NCBI GenBank assembly: GCA_937888805.1
Contig: CALBEY010000034.1
Span: forward strand, 1 to 33,480
Direction of reading: 5' to 3'
Source of the DNA: an uncultured Burkholderiaceae bacterium
GTDB taxonomy: Bacteria; Pseudomonadota; Gammaproteobacteria; Burkholderiales; Burkholderiaceae_B
Length of the DNA: 33,480 bases
Below are positions 20,163-28,394 of the stretch, piece by piece. The notes under the pieces are model-generated. The model was not told the DNA's origin. It made no database searches and was given only the letters and a program-made list of their open reading frames with translations. The translations under genes were made by a program, and so were the position numbers. Within the stretch, counting starts at the first letter, position 1, and the number at the start of each line of letters is the position of its first letter.

Positions 20163-21217
20163 GTGCGATCAAATCGAACCACGCCATCAGCCTGTATGTG
20201 GCGGCGCAATTTACCGGCGAAATATAGGGCGTGAAGGTGTGCCAAGGCTTCACCCATGGCAAACGTCATTTGATGCAAATCTAGCGTTCGCTTGAACATG
20301 ATTGGCACAATATCCATGGTGCTTTTTGGGGTATCACAAGCTTCAAGCACTTCATCAAGGCGCTCTTTATGGTGAGCGTGTTGTTGCGCAATACGCTCAT
20401 GCAGACCTTTAAAAGGTTTGCCGTGCGAAGGCAGCACCAGCGTATCAGCAGGCAGAGGTCGGTAAGCATCTAGGGAGTCTAGGTAGGCAGGCAGGGGATT
20501 GCCAAGCGGTTCGTGGTTAAACACGCTGATATTGGTCGAAATCCGTGGCAGCACCATGTCACCAGATATCAACACTTTTTTGTCTGCACAGAACAGCGAA
20601 AGATGTTCGGGCGCATGACCATAGCCGGCAATCAGCTGCCAATCAACGCCGTTAATACGAATAGATTCGCCACCTCGTAGGCGTACAAATTGATCGGGTA
20701 CTTCAGGCACTAGCGTGACATAGTAGCTGCCACGGGCACGAATTTTTTCTAGCGATTCGGCATCTTGCATGCCATGACGCTGGAAATGTTGCACGGCACT
20801 TTCACCACCCGCCGCACTGCCTTTTCCCGCGGATGACCATAATTTTGCCGTCATGTAATCGGTCATACTGATGTAGAGATGTACGTGCCAGCGCTGGCAG
20901 AGCCAATGCGCCAGACCAATGTGGTCAGGATGCATGTGGGTCACCACCACGCGCAAGACAGGTAAGCCCTGGAGGACGTTGTCAAAGACCGACTCCCACA
21001 ATACTTTCACCTCATCGCGTGCGACTCCACAATCGACGATCGTCCAGCCTTCTTGACCATCGATTTCATCTTTGAGTAGCCACAAGTTAATGTGATCTAA
21101 GGCGAAAGGCAGTGGCATACGCAGCCAGTGCACGCCAGGGGCAACCTCGATGCTATTGCCCGGTTCGGGCAAACGATCACCCAATGGATATGTCAATTCG
21201 TGTTCTAAAGGGTTCAT
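20159..21217 (-). CDS. Metallo-beta-lactamase-fold hydrolase
   Basis: The 352-residue soluble protein has the metal-binding HMHPDH motif (94-99), later GHAPEH and SGDMVLP blocks supplying the further ligands, and a C-terminal helical region. This fits glyoxalase II-like MBL hydrolases with a C-terminal winged-helix-like extension. The substrate is unknown; thioester or lactone hydrolysis is possible. It is the first gene of a two-gene unit with the metC-like gene (4-base overlap) and is divergent from aceK across 94 bases containing a perfect inverted repeat. Confidence 0.88.
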   Translation of the reverse strand: MNPLEHELTYPLGDRLPEPGNSIEVAPGVHWLRMPLPFALDHINLWLLKDEIDGQEGWTIVDCGVARDEVKVLWESVFDNVLQGLPVLRVVVTHMHPDHIGLAHWLCQRWHVHLYISMTDYMTAKLWSSAGKGSAAGGESAVQHFQRHGMQDAESLEKIRARGSYYVTLVPEVPDQFVRLRGGESIRINGVDWQLIAGYGHAPEHLSLFCADKKVLISGDMVLPRISTNISVFNHEPLGNPLPAYLDSLDAYRPLPADTLVLPSHGKPFKGLHERIAQQHAHHKERLDEVLEACDTPKSTMDIVPIMFKRTLDLHQMTFAMGEALAHLHALYFAGKLRRHIQADGVVRFDRT

Positions 21218-21245
21218 GTGGTCTCGTCACTCCGGGCGTTATGTC

Positions 21246-21266
21246 TTATGATTTTGATCATCATAA
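21246..21266. promoter_or_regulatory. Inverted repeat between aceK and the MBL gene
   Basis: TTATGAT at 21246-21252 and its exact reverse complement ATCATAA at 21260-21266 flank a 7-base centre. This 21-bp dyad sits in the 94-base divergent gap, 29 bases upstream of the MBL start and 45 bases upstream of aceK. Size and position suit an operator for a dimeric regulator, but I do not recognise which one. Confidence 0.45.
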
Positions 21267-21311
21267 TCGCCCGCCTAGCAAACGCCAACGCATTCTTAAG
21301 TTTGGGTAACC

Positions 21312-23162
21312 ATGCAAAGTGCTGACACTGTAAAGATCGAACCAAAACCAAGCCGACTGGATCCGCTGAGTGTGGCCAGCTTGATTTTGCAAGGATTTGA
21401 TCGACACTATGCTTTGTTTCGCTATGGTGCTCAGCGAGCCAAGTCGTTGTTTGAGTCAGGTGACTGGCACGGCATCCAGCAGCTCTCAAAAGAACGTATC
21501 GAGTATTACGACATGAGAGTGGGGGAGTGCTTAAATCGGCTAGAGCCATTGCTGCAACGCCAGAATCAAGAAACCCAGTGCTTGCCACTTGACCACTCGA
21601 ACACGGTTTTAAGCGTAGAACAAACGCAGTTTTGGCAATCAGTGCGGCAAGCGTTCGTCGGATTGCTCACAGACCATCGCCAGCCCGAGTGTGCTGAGAC
21701 GTTTTACAACTCTGTGTCTTGTCGCGTGCTGCATCGTGATTATTTCCGCAATGATTTTTTGTTTGTGCGTCCTGCTGTGGCCACCGATTATCTTGATAGT
21801 CAGCGCCCGGTGTATCGCGTGTACTATCCAACGTCCCAAGGATTACGCCAGTCTTTGAGCAAGATGGTGGCGGATTTTGGATTGGCCTGCGGCTTTGAAG
21901 ACTTACCCCGCGATACGCGCCGTTTGGCGCAAGCGGCCGTGACGGCTTTGGGCAAAAAAATTGAACGAACCAGTGGTCACCGGCTGGCCAGTGACTGCCA
22001 ATTGCATGTTTTGGGTAGTTTATTTTTTCGAACCAAAAGCGCGTTCATCATCGGACGGCTCATCAATCAAGGCAAGGTCTATCCTTTTGCTGTTTCACTG
22101 GTCCGTAATGTGGCAGGGCAAGTGGTTTTGGATGCCTTATTGAGCGATGAGGCCGACCTGAGTACCTTATTCAGTTTTACACGAGCGTATTTTCTGGTTG
22201 ATATGGAAGTGCCCGCCGCTTACGTCGACTTCATCAGCAACCTGTTGCCGGGCAAAGCCAAAGCCGAAATCTACACCATGCTCGGCCTACAAAAACAAGG
22301 CAAGACGTTGTTTTACCGTGACTTTTTGCAGCATTTGGCGCACTCTCACGACGTGTTTGATGCCGCACCCGGTATTCGCGGCATGGTGATGTTGGTTTTG
22401 ACACTGCCGTCTTATCCGTATGTCTTCAAGCTTATCAAAGACGACATCACCAAAGACGGCATGACACGTGAAACAGTCCGCGCAAAGTACCAACAGGTTA
22501 AATTGCATGACCGCGTTGGCCGAATGGCAGACACTTGGGAATACACGCAGGTGGCCTTACCCCTTTCCAGATTTTCGGACGACATCATTGCCGAAATTCA
22601 GCGTGTTGCGCCTAGTCAAGTTGAGCGACGTGATGACCAACTGATCTTAAAGCACGTCTACATTGAGCGGCGTATGACGCCACTGAACATCTATCTTGGT
22701 GATGCCACAAAAGCTCAGCGACACCGCGCGATTAAAGAGTATGGTGATGCCATCAGGGAATTGGCTGCGGCCAATATCTTCCCAGGCGATATGCTTTATA
22801 AAAACTTTGGTGTTACAAGGTTTGGGCGCGTGGTTTTTTATGACTACGATGAAATTCAAAAAATGACAGAAATGAAGTTTCGTCAAATTCCACCAGCGCC
22901 TAATGAAGAAGCAGAAATGGCCAGCGAGCCTTGGTACGCCATTCACCCCAACGATGTTTTCCCTGAAGAGTTTGCGACTTTTCTCTTGGGTGACACCGAA
23001 ATCCGTGAAGTCTTCACCCAATATCACGCGCCACTATTAACAGCCCAGTGGTGGTTGGCCTGTCGAGAACAAATCGCGCGCGGTGTCATGCTTGATCCGC
23101 TGCCGTATGACGCCAAGCGACGATTGTGCTATGTCGATATGACATTGTCGTCGAGCAACTGA
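21312..23162 (+). CDS. aceK: AceK, isocitrate dehydrogenase kinase/phosphatase
   Basis: AceK phosphorylates isocitrate dehydrogenase to divert isocitrate into the glyoxylate shunt and also reverses this. The 616-residue protein fits the family in length and shows its regulatory N-terminal half, then the kinase-like half. That half has VMLVLTLPSYPYVFKLIKDD (ATP-binding lysine region, about 357-376), HDRVGRMADTWEY, LYKNFGVTRFGRVVFYDYDEI with the catalytic/metal aspartates (DYDE about 511-514), and PEEFATFLLG. No aceA or aceB lies in the window, so it is not in an aceBAK operon. Its 3' end overlaps the convergent transglutaminase gene by 34 bases. Confidence 0.97.
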   Translation: MQSADTVKIEPKPSRLDPLSVASLILQGFDRHYALFRYGAQRAKSLFESGDWHGIQQLSKERIEYYDMRVGECLNRLEPLLQRQNQETQCLPLDHSNTVLSVEQTQFWQSVRQAFVGLLTDHRQPECAETFYNSVSCRVLHRDYFRNDFLFVRPAVATDYLDSQRPVYRVYYPTSQGLRQSLSKMVADFGLACGFEDLPRDTRRLAQAAVTALGKKIERTSGHRLASDCQLHVLGSLFFRTKSAFIIGRLINQGKVYPFAVSLVRNVAGQVVLDALLSDEADLSTLFSFTRAYFLVDMEVPAAYVDFISNLLPGKAKAEIYTMLGLQKQGKTLFYRDFLQHLAHSHDVFDAAPGIRGMVMLVLTLPSYPYVFKLIKDDITKDGMTRETVRAKYQQVKLHDRVGRMADTWEYTQVALPLSRFSDDIIAEIQRVAPSQVERRDDQLILKHVYIERRMTPLNIYLGDATKAQRHRAIKEYGDAIRELAAANIFPGDMLYKNFGVTRFGRVVFYDYDEIQKMTEMKFRQIPPAPNEEAEMASEPWYAIHPNDVFPEEFATFLLGDTEIREVFTQYHAPLLTAQWWLACREQIARGVMLDPLPYDAKRRLCYVDMTLSSSN

Positions 23163-24034
23163 GCCGTTACGGCAATTTCAAGGGTGTGCGTACCGCCGCC
23201 CTGAATCACGCCACGTAAGGGTGACACATCCCCAAAGTCGCGGCCCTGTGCCAACAAGACGTGTGAAGTGTCAGCGATGGTTTGGTTGGTGGGATCGAGC
23301 TCAAGCCATTGCCCTGGGGCCCCCGGGCAATAGACACTGACCCAAGCGTGAGAGGCGTCGGCGCCGCGTAAGCGCGCTTGACCGGGTGGTGGCGTTGTCA
23401 GCAAGTAGCCACTCACGTAGCGTGCCGCCAAGCCAACACTGCGTAAGCACCCGAGCATGATGTGAGAAAAATCTTGGCAAACCCCGTGCTTATTCGAAAA
23501 GGCCTGCGAAAGCGGGGTGTGGATTTCAGTGGATCCAGAAGCGTACGTAAAGTCTTGATAGATTCGTTGGCATAACGCCAAGGCGGCACTGCCGATTGGC
23601 CGTCCCGCAGGAAATGATGGCAGGGCGTAATCTTTGAGTTCGGCCAGCCAAGGCACAAACGGGCTAGGCCAAACAAACTCAGAAGCTGCCACGAAAGGTT
23701 GGTCAAGGCCATAGGTCATCTCAGCTTTCAGGTCGTTCCAAGCCGGCGTCTGCGTTGGATCAAAGTTGGTATAACGTGCGCGTTTTTCAACACGGCTGTC
23801 ACTGTTGACCGTTAACTCGCGGTGTGGCGTGATGAGACTGAAAAACGTGCGCGTGTTGCCAAAGGCATCGATCTGATCCGAACGATCGTCAACGGGTGGG
23901 GAAATGTTTAAACGATGCTCATGCACTGTTTGCCAGGGGGTTTTTAATGGTCGCAGGTGGGCTATGTGCTGCGCAAGAACCACATCATGGTCGTAAACAT
24001 ATCGTGTCTCATGCTCGATGTGGATGTGCTTCAT
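23129..24034 (-). CDS. Transglutaminase-like cysteine protease-fold protein
   Basis: The 301-residue protein has an N-terminal beta domain (Bact_transglu_N-like, 1-80, starting MKHIHIEHETRYVYDHDV) and a transglutaminase core. The catalytic triad is visible: Cys186 in KHGVCQDFSH, His229 in DASHAWV, and Asp247 in ELDPTN. There is no signal peptide, so it is probably cytoplasmic. Such proteins recur beside circularly permuted ATP-grasp and alpha-E proteins, where they are proposed to cleave or transfer amide-linked products. It overlaps the upstream ATP-grasp/alpha-E fusion by four bases (ATGA) and converges with aceK. The substrate is unknown. Confidence 0.92.
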   Translation of the reverse strand: MKHIHIEHETRYVYDHDVVLAQHIAHLRPLKTPWQTVHEHRLNISPPVDDRSDQIDAFGNTRTFFSLITPHRELTVNSDSRVEKRARYTNFDPTQTPAWNDLKAEMTYGLDQPFVAASEFVWPSPFVPWLAELKDYALPSFPAGRPIGSAALALCQRIYQDFTYASGSTEIHTPLSQAFSNKHGVCQDFSHIMLGCLRSVGLAARYVSGYLLTTPPPGQARLRGADASHAWVSVYCPGAPGQWLELDPTNQTIADTSHVLLAQGRDFGDVSPLRGVIQGGGTHTLEIAVTAQLLDDNVIST

Positions 24035-26571
24035 GATGCAAAGTGTTGCTGCTTGACGTGTGCGAAAAAGCGTCGACCGATCTCATCAGAGGCCTCATAC
24101 CCAAATCGACCCGCTTGATGAACCTGTTCGATCAGACCGCTGATGTTGTCCTCTTCAAAAGTCAACTTAGGAAAAGCAGGGAAGAGGGTGTCACTGTTTG
24201 GTAACTCGGCGAGTTCGCCGGCCAAGGTGTGCAGTGCGCTCGCAATGCTGCGGGGATTGGTGGTGTCAATGACGGTTAATTCCAGCAAGGCAGCAATGTC
24301 TTGCTGTCGCTGATAACGCGTGCGGTAGGTGATCGCACTGTCAAACAGCATCAATAAAGTGTCAAAACCACGAGAGGTGTAAGCAGCGGCTGAGCCAAAA
24401 AATTGGTCAGTGGTTTGGCTCTGATTGATCAGTCTCTCGACCATGCGTCCTGCACTGAGCATTCGCCAGCCGAGATCACGGGTCATGCGGTCTAATTGAA
24501 ACCCGACCAATGCAGCCAAAGGGACTTCCATTAAGTCTAGGGTTTCGATCACTTCAAGACCTGAAACGAGGCCCAATGACGCGCTGTTTTTTTGCGAGTG
24601 TCGCGCTTGAAGTAGTAATTGTTTAACCCGCCCCGGTATCTGAACGTGTTCAGCGGGCAAACGATCGCGAACGTCACGGATGGCCCTTTCTAGAGCACTC
24701 AGGCAATCGAGTAACCCACGGCCGTCAAGCTGTTGTAACTGGTTGATTAGGGCTTGCCCAAATGCCACGGGTGCTACCGACATGCTAGGCGCGTCAACAG
24801 GCACCAAGCCATGCAAACGCGCAAGCTCACCCACCGCATCACGCAGCGCCGGTTGGCTATCACGCCGATTGGTCGTGAGTAAAACCAACACCTCTCGGGC
24901 CAAACGCATAAGATATTCGGCTCTTTCGGTGTAGCGCCCCAACCAAAAGAGATTTTCCGCTGAGCGACTTGAGACCAATTCGTGCTCACTGTGCCAGCGC
25001 TGGCGTTTGGAGCGTTTGGGTAGCATCGAATAGGTATCAACCTGATCGTCAGTGAGCACCCAGGTGTCTAGCGTACTGCCACCGCTTCGCATCGAGACCA
25101 CGTGAGGGTCGACTGCCGCAACCCGTGTCATGCCCCCAGGCATGACTTCCCATTGACCGTCTTCACCAATAATGGCATAGAGCCGAATCATGGCGGTCCG
25201 AGGTTCGATATTGCCTTCGCGCCAAATGGGTACTTGGGAAAAGGGTAAGTAAGTTTGGGTGGTGTAGATTTCGGGTCGACGTGCGATCCATTGACGCCAT
25301 TGAACCAGTTGCGACTCGTTAAGCAAGCTGGCAATGATGGGCTCAAAATTGGTTGAACTGCGGTTGGCAAACGTGGGCTTGATGACTTGCGATTTCAAGC
25401 GGGTGGAGACGTCTTTCCAAGCGGCGACTTCACCACACCACCAAGTGTGCAAGGAGGGTAACGTTAGGGGTTCACCCAGTAAGTGCTCACACAAAGACGG
25501 TAAAAATCCCTGAATTGCTGGCGACTCTAAAAACCCAGTGCCTAGGGCATTGGCCATGACCACACCGCCAGCCCGGATGACCTCTAATAGTCCTGGCACG
25601 CCTAAGGCGGAATCTGATTTAAGTTCCAGCGGATCACAAAAATCGTCATCCACGCGCCTTATCAATCCATGAATTCGTTCAAGGCCGTGAATTGTTTTGA
25701 GAAACAATTGACTTTGTCGCACGGTCAGGTCGGGGCCTTCAACCAGCGGAATACCGAGGTAGCGCGCGAGGTAGGCATGCTCAAAATAAGTCTCACTTAG
25801 CGGCCCAGCCGTGAGCAAAGCAAAGCGCGGTGTGTCTGACGTTATCGTGCGGGCTTGGGTTTCAAGCGCTTCAAGCAAGCGTCGGTAACTTGATGCGATG
25901 TGCTGCACCCCCATTTCGCGATAGGCCTGTGGGAATAGCCTGGAAATGATAAGACGATTTTCTAGTACATAACCCAGTCCCGATGGTGACTGTGTTCTTT
26001 GACCCACGACCCACCATTGCCCATCAACGTCGCGCGCCACATCGAAGGCCACCACGTGCAAATAGGTTTGCGCCGGGGGGGTGACACCGTGCATGGCATG
26101 CATGTAGCCAGGGTTGCCGAGCACCAAAGCGCCAGGTAGATAGGCGGCTTGCAGCAGCTGGCGCTCATGATAAACATCACGCAAAATTTCGTTTAACAGA
26201 TGAGCGCGTTGCGCTAAGCCCTGGCTCAGTGTTTGCCACTCGCCTGGCTCAATCAGCATGGGTAATGGATTCAGTGACCAAGGGCGGGTTTGCTCTTCTT
26301 TTTCAGCGAAGATGTTGTAGCTGACCCCGTTTTGTGCAATCACGCGATCAACCGTTTGAGCGCTTTCGGCCAACCCCTTAAGACCTTGAGTGCCGACATG
26401 CTCGAAGAAGCTCGACCAAACTGAACGCAGATGACCATCGGCGGTTCGTAGCTCATCAAAATGACCCGATTTGGCGCTCAGTAAGCGGCTAGACAAAACG
26501 TCACTCACACTTTGATTGACAGCGGGTGCGGTTTTTGGTGCGTTGTATAGGTCGTCCAAGGGCGACATCAT
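24031..26571 (-). CDS. Circularly permuted ATP-grasp / alpha-E fusion protein
   Basis: The 846-residue protein joins a circularly permuted ATP-grasp domain (about 80-510) to an alpha-E helical domain (about 533-840, starting SSRSAENLFWLGRYTERAE). ATP-grasp hallmarks are YVLENRLIISRLFP, RRVDDDF (305-311), ANALGTG, and PGGMTRVA near 478-485. Where the stand-alone homologue at 26913 has a glycine-rich loop after the lysine in VVKEV, this protein has VIKPTFANRSSTN (396-408): the lysine stays but the glycines are lost. Family members are proposed peptide amidoligases. It overlaps the transglutaminase gene and is divergent from the separate ATP-grasp and alpha-E pair. The start ATG at 26571 (or 26568) has a weak ribosome site. 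Confidence 0.92.
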   Translation of the reverse strand: MMSPLDDLYNAPKTAPAVNQSVSDVLSSRLLSAKSGHFDELRTADGHLRSVWSSFFEHVGTQGLKGLAESAQTVDRVIAQNGVSYNIFAEKEEQTRPWSLNPLPMLIEPGEWQTLSQGLAQRAHLLNEILRDVYHERQLLQAAYLPGALVLGNPGYMHAMHGVTPPAQTYLHVVAFDVARDVDGQWWVVGQRTQSPSGLGYVLENRLIISRLFPQAYREMGVQHIASSYRRLLEALETQARTITSDTPRFALLTAGPLSETYFEHAYLARYLGIPLVEGPDLTVRQSQLFLKTIHGLERIHGLIRRVDDDFCDPLELKSDSALGVPGLLEVIRAGGVVMANALGTGFLESPAIQGFLPSLCEHLLGEPLTLPSLHTWWCGEVAAWKDVSTRLKSQVIKPTFANRSSTNFEPIIASLLNESQLVQWRQWIARRPEIYTTQTYLPFSQVPIWREGNIEPRTAMIRLYAIIGEDGQWEVMPGGMTRVAAVDPHVVSMRSGGSTLDTWVLTDDQVDTYSMLPKRSKRQRWHSEHELVSSRSAENLFWLGRYTERAEYLMRLAREVLVLLTTNRRDSQPALRDAVGELARLHGLVPVDAPSMSVAPVAFGQALINQLQQLDGRGLLDCLSALERAIRDVRDRLPAEHVQIPGRVKQLLLQARHSQKNSASLGLVSGLEVIETLDLMEVPLAALVGFQLDRMTRDLGWRMLSAGRMVERLINQSQTTDQFFGSAAAYTSRGFDTLLMLFDSAITYRTRYQRQQDIAALLELTVIDTTNPRSIASALHTLAGELAELPNSDTLFPAFPKLTFEEDNISGLIEQVHQAGRFGYEASDEIGRRFFAHVKQQHFAS

Positions 26572-26651
26572 GTGGGCAACTTTTAAGATAAATGTTTGGT
26601 TTCAGTGTATCGGCAATTAACGCATTCATTAAAACGCCAAACCGTTTAATC

Positions 26652-26668
26652 TGCACCAGAAAGGTGAC
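26652..26668. promoter_or_regulatory. Putative NtrC-binding site
   Basis: TGCACC-AGAAA-GGTGAC matches the NtrC enhancer consensus TGCACC-N5-GGTGCA at 10 of 12 arm positions with correct spacing. A further GGTGCA half-site begins 20 bases downstream of the GGTG arm. It lies about 170 bases upstream of the predicted sigma-54 start, a typical enhancer distance. Confidence 0.5.
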
Positions 26669-26807
26669 TTGCGAACTGTTTTGGTGCAAGGGCAATGTTT
26701 TTGGTCGACAAACGCGAACCGAAAGCGTTACTTGACCACAGAGCAATAACTATGCCACGATCAAAACGCAAAAGGTGTTGTGATCGGTTTTGGTCCAGCG
26801 GTATCAA

Positions 26808-26823
26808 TGGCATAGATATTGCT
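26808..26823 (+). promoter_or_regulatory. Putative sigma-54 promoter of the ATP-grasp/alpha-E genes
   Basis: TGGCATAGATATTGCT matches the sigma-54 consensus TGGCACGNNNNTTGCW in both invariant elements, with GG and GC separated by exactly 10 bases and two mismatches elsewhere. The predicted start near 26834 leaves about 80 bases to the ATG at 26913. Confidence 0.6.
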
Positions 26824-26912
26824 ATGTTCTGGTGGTCGACGATAGGAAACCCTTGGGTTTTGCACCAAGTTGTCGATTTTTATGCACGCCAATTGAGCAC
26901 GGAAATCGAACC

Positions 26913-28382
26913 ATGTCTGCCCAACCACCAATGGCAAGCCCCACCGGTTTTGACGAGTTGTTGATTCATGCGCATGCTGGTGACAATTATTTGTCAGGGC
27001 CGGTACGTGCGCATTATCAAATGATCAGCCAGTGGCTTAGAGAGGCCGATGTTGATACGTTGCGCGCCAGGCGCGAGGAAGCGGAACTTTTGTTTCGGCG
27101 GGTGGGTATAACCTTTGCGGTTTACGGTGACGATGACGGTACTGAACGGACCATCCCGTTTGATATCGTGCCGCGTATTTTTCCGGCCAAAGAGTGGGAG
27201 ACCTTGCAAAAAGGTTTGCGTCAGCGGGTACAAGCTTTGAACTGTTTTTTGCATGACGTTTATCACCAGCAACACATCTTAAAAACCAATATCTTGGCGC
27301 CAGAACAGATTCTGCAAAACACGCAATATCGTCCTGAAATGCAGGGTATCGACGTGCCCCTTGATATTTATGCGCATATCGCGGGTATCGACATTGTTCG
27401 TGCGACACACGGTGATGAGGAAGGTGCTTTTTTTGTGCTCGAAGACAATCTGAGAGTGCCTTCGGGGGTCTCTTATATGATCGAAAACCGCAAGATGATG
27501 ATGCGGTTGTTCCCTGAGCTATTTGCTAAGCACCGCATCGCACCGGTTGAACATTACCCCGACCTACTTTTGGACACTTTGACCCAAATGGCGCCTTCAG
27601 AAAAGCGCTATTCAAACGTGGTTGTTTTGACCCCGGGGGTTTACAACTCGGCTTATTTCGAGCACGCCTTTTTGGCGCAACAAATGGGTGTCGAGCTGGT
27701 CGAAGGCCAAGACTTATTTGTCGAAGATGACGTGGTTTATATGCGAACCACACAAGGTCCTAGGCAAGTGGATGTGATTTATCGGCGTGTTGATGATGAT
27801 TTTTTAGACCCCGAAGCCTTCCGTGAAGACTCGACGCTGGGCCCAGCCGGTTTGATGCGCGCCTACTGCGCAGGCAACGTCACCATCTGCAACGCTGTGG
27901 GTACCGGTATCGCTGATGACAAGTCCATTTATCCACATGTGCCAGACATGATTCGGTTTTACTTGTCCGAAGAACCGATTTTGTACAACGTGCCAACCTA
28001 CAGCTGTCGTGACCCCAAAGCATTGAGCCATGTATTGGCTAACTTAGCCGACTTGGTGGTCAAAGAGGTACATGGGGCGGGCGGTTATGGCATGTTGATT
28101 GGGCCGACCGCCAGTAAAAACGAAATCGAAGCATTCCGCCAACAGTTAAAAGCCAATCCAGCCAACTATATTGCTCAGCCCACGCTGGCCTTATCGACGT
28201 GTCCGACTTTTGTGGGTGCTGGTGTCGCGCCACGCCATATCGATTTACGCCCTTTTGTCTTGTCAGGCCAAGAGATCCGGTTGGTCAGTGGGGGTTTGAC
28301 TCGCGTCGCACTCAAAGAGGGATCGCTGATTGTGAATTCTTCGCAAGGTGGCGGCACCAAAGACACTTGGATTTTGGAATAA
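26913..28382 (+). CDS. Circularly permuted ATP-grasp protein (amidoligase-like)
   Basis: The 489-residue protein (ATG at 26913, with GGA about 10 bases upstream) belongs to the circularly permuted ATP-grasp group once called DUF404/DUF407. Visible blocks are VLEDNLRVPSGVSYMIENR (176-194), YRRVDDDFLDPEAF (290-303), NAVGTGIADDKS, VVKEVHGAGGYGM (382-394, lysine plus glycine-rich nucleotide loop) and SGGLTRVAL near the end. These suggest an intact ATP site and ligation of an amine to a carboxylate; the product is unknown. An alpha-E gene follows after 12 bases, as is usual. A sigma-54-type promoter lies upstream. An upstream TTG at 26790 is in frame but rejected. Confidence 0.93.
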   Translation: MSAQPPMASPTGFDELLIHAHAGDNYLSGPVRAHYQMISQWLREADVDTLRARREEAELLFRRVGITFAVYGDDDGTERTIPFDIVPRIFPAKEWETLQKGLRQRVQALNCFLHDVYHQQHILKTNILAPEQILQNTQYRPEMQGIDVPLDIYAHIAGIDIVRATHGDEEGAFFVLEDNLRVPSGVSYMIENRKMMMRLFPELFAKHRIAPVEHYPDLLLDTLTQMAPSEKRYSNVVVLTPGVYNSAYFEHAFLAQQMGVELVEGQDLFVEDDVVYMRTTQGPRQVDVIYRRVDDDFLDPEAFREDSTLGPAGLMRAYCAGNVTICNAVGTGIADDKSIYPHVPDMIRFYLSEEPILYNVPTYSCRDPKALSHVLANLADLVVKEVHGAGGYGMLIGPTASKNEIEAFRQQLKANPANYIAQPTLALSTCPTFVGAGVAPRHIDLRPFVLSGQEIRLVSGGLTRVALKEGSLIVNSSQGGGTKDTWILE

Positions 28383-28394
28383 GGAGCGCCGTAA

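Larger units (their letters stand above)
26572..26912. promoter_or_regulatory. Divergent control region of the amidoligase-like cluster
   Basis: This 341-base gap separates the two arms and holds no convincing gene. It contains an NtrC-like site (26652-26668), a second GGTGCA half-site (26683-26688), and a sigma-54-type promoter match (26808-26823) pointing to the plus arm. I found no comparable promoter for the minus arm. A TTG at 26790 could extend the plus ATP-grasp into this gap, but that would place the promoter inside the gene and adds a sequence unlike the family. Confidence 0.7.

Noticed and set aside
22460..22475. Right half of a parS site inside aceK
   Set aside because: Only 12 of 16 bases match and the left arm is lost; it is far from the parS cluster.
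26695..26964. Small plus-strand frame in the divergent gap
   Set aside because: It overlaps the real ATP-grasp start in another frame and would cover the sigma-54 site; the product is unlike any family I know.
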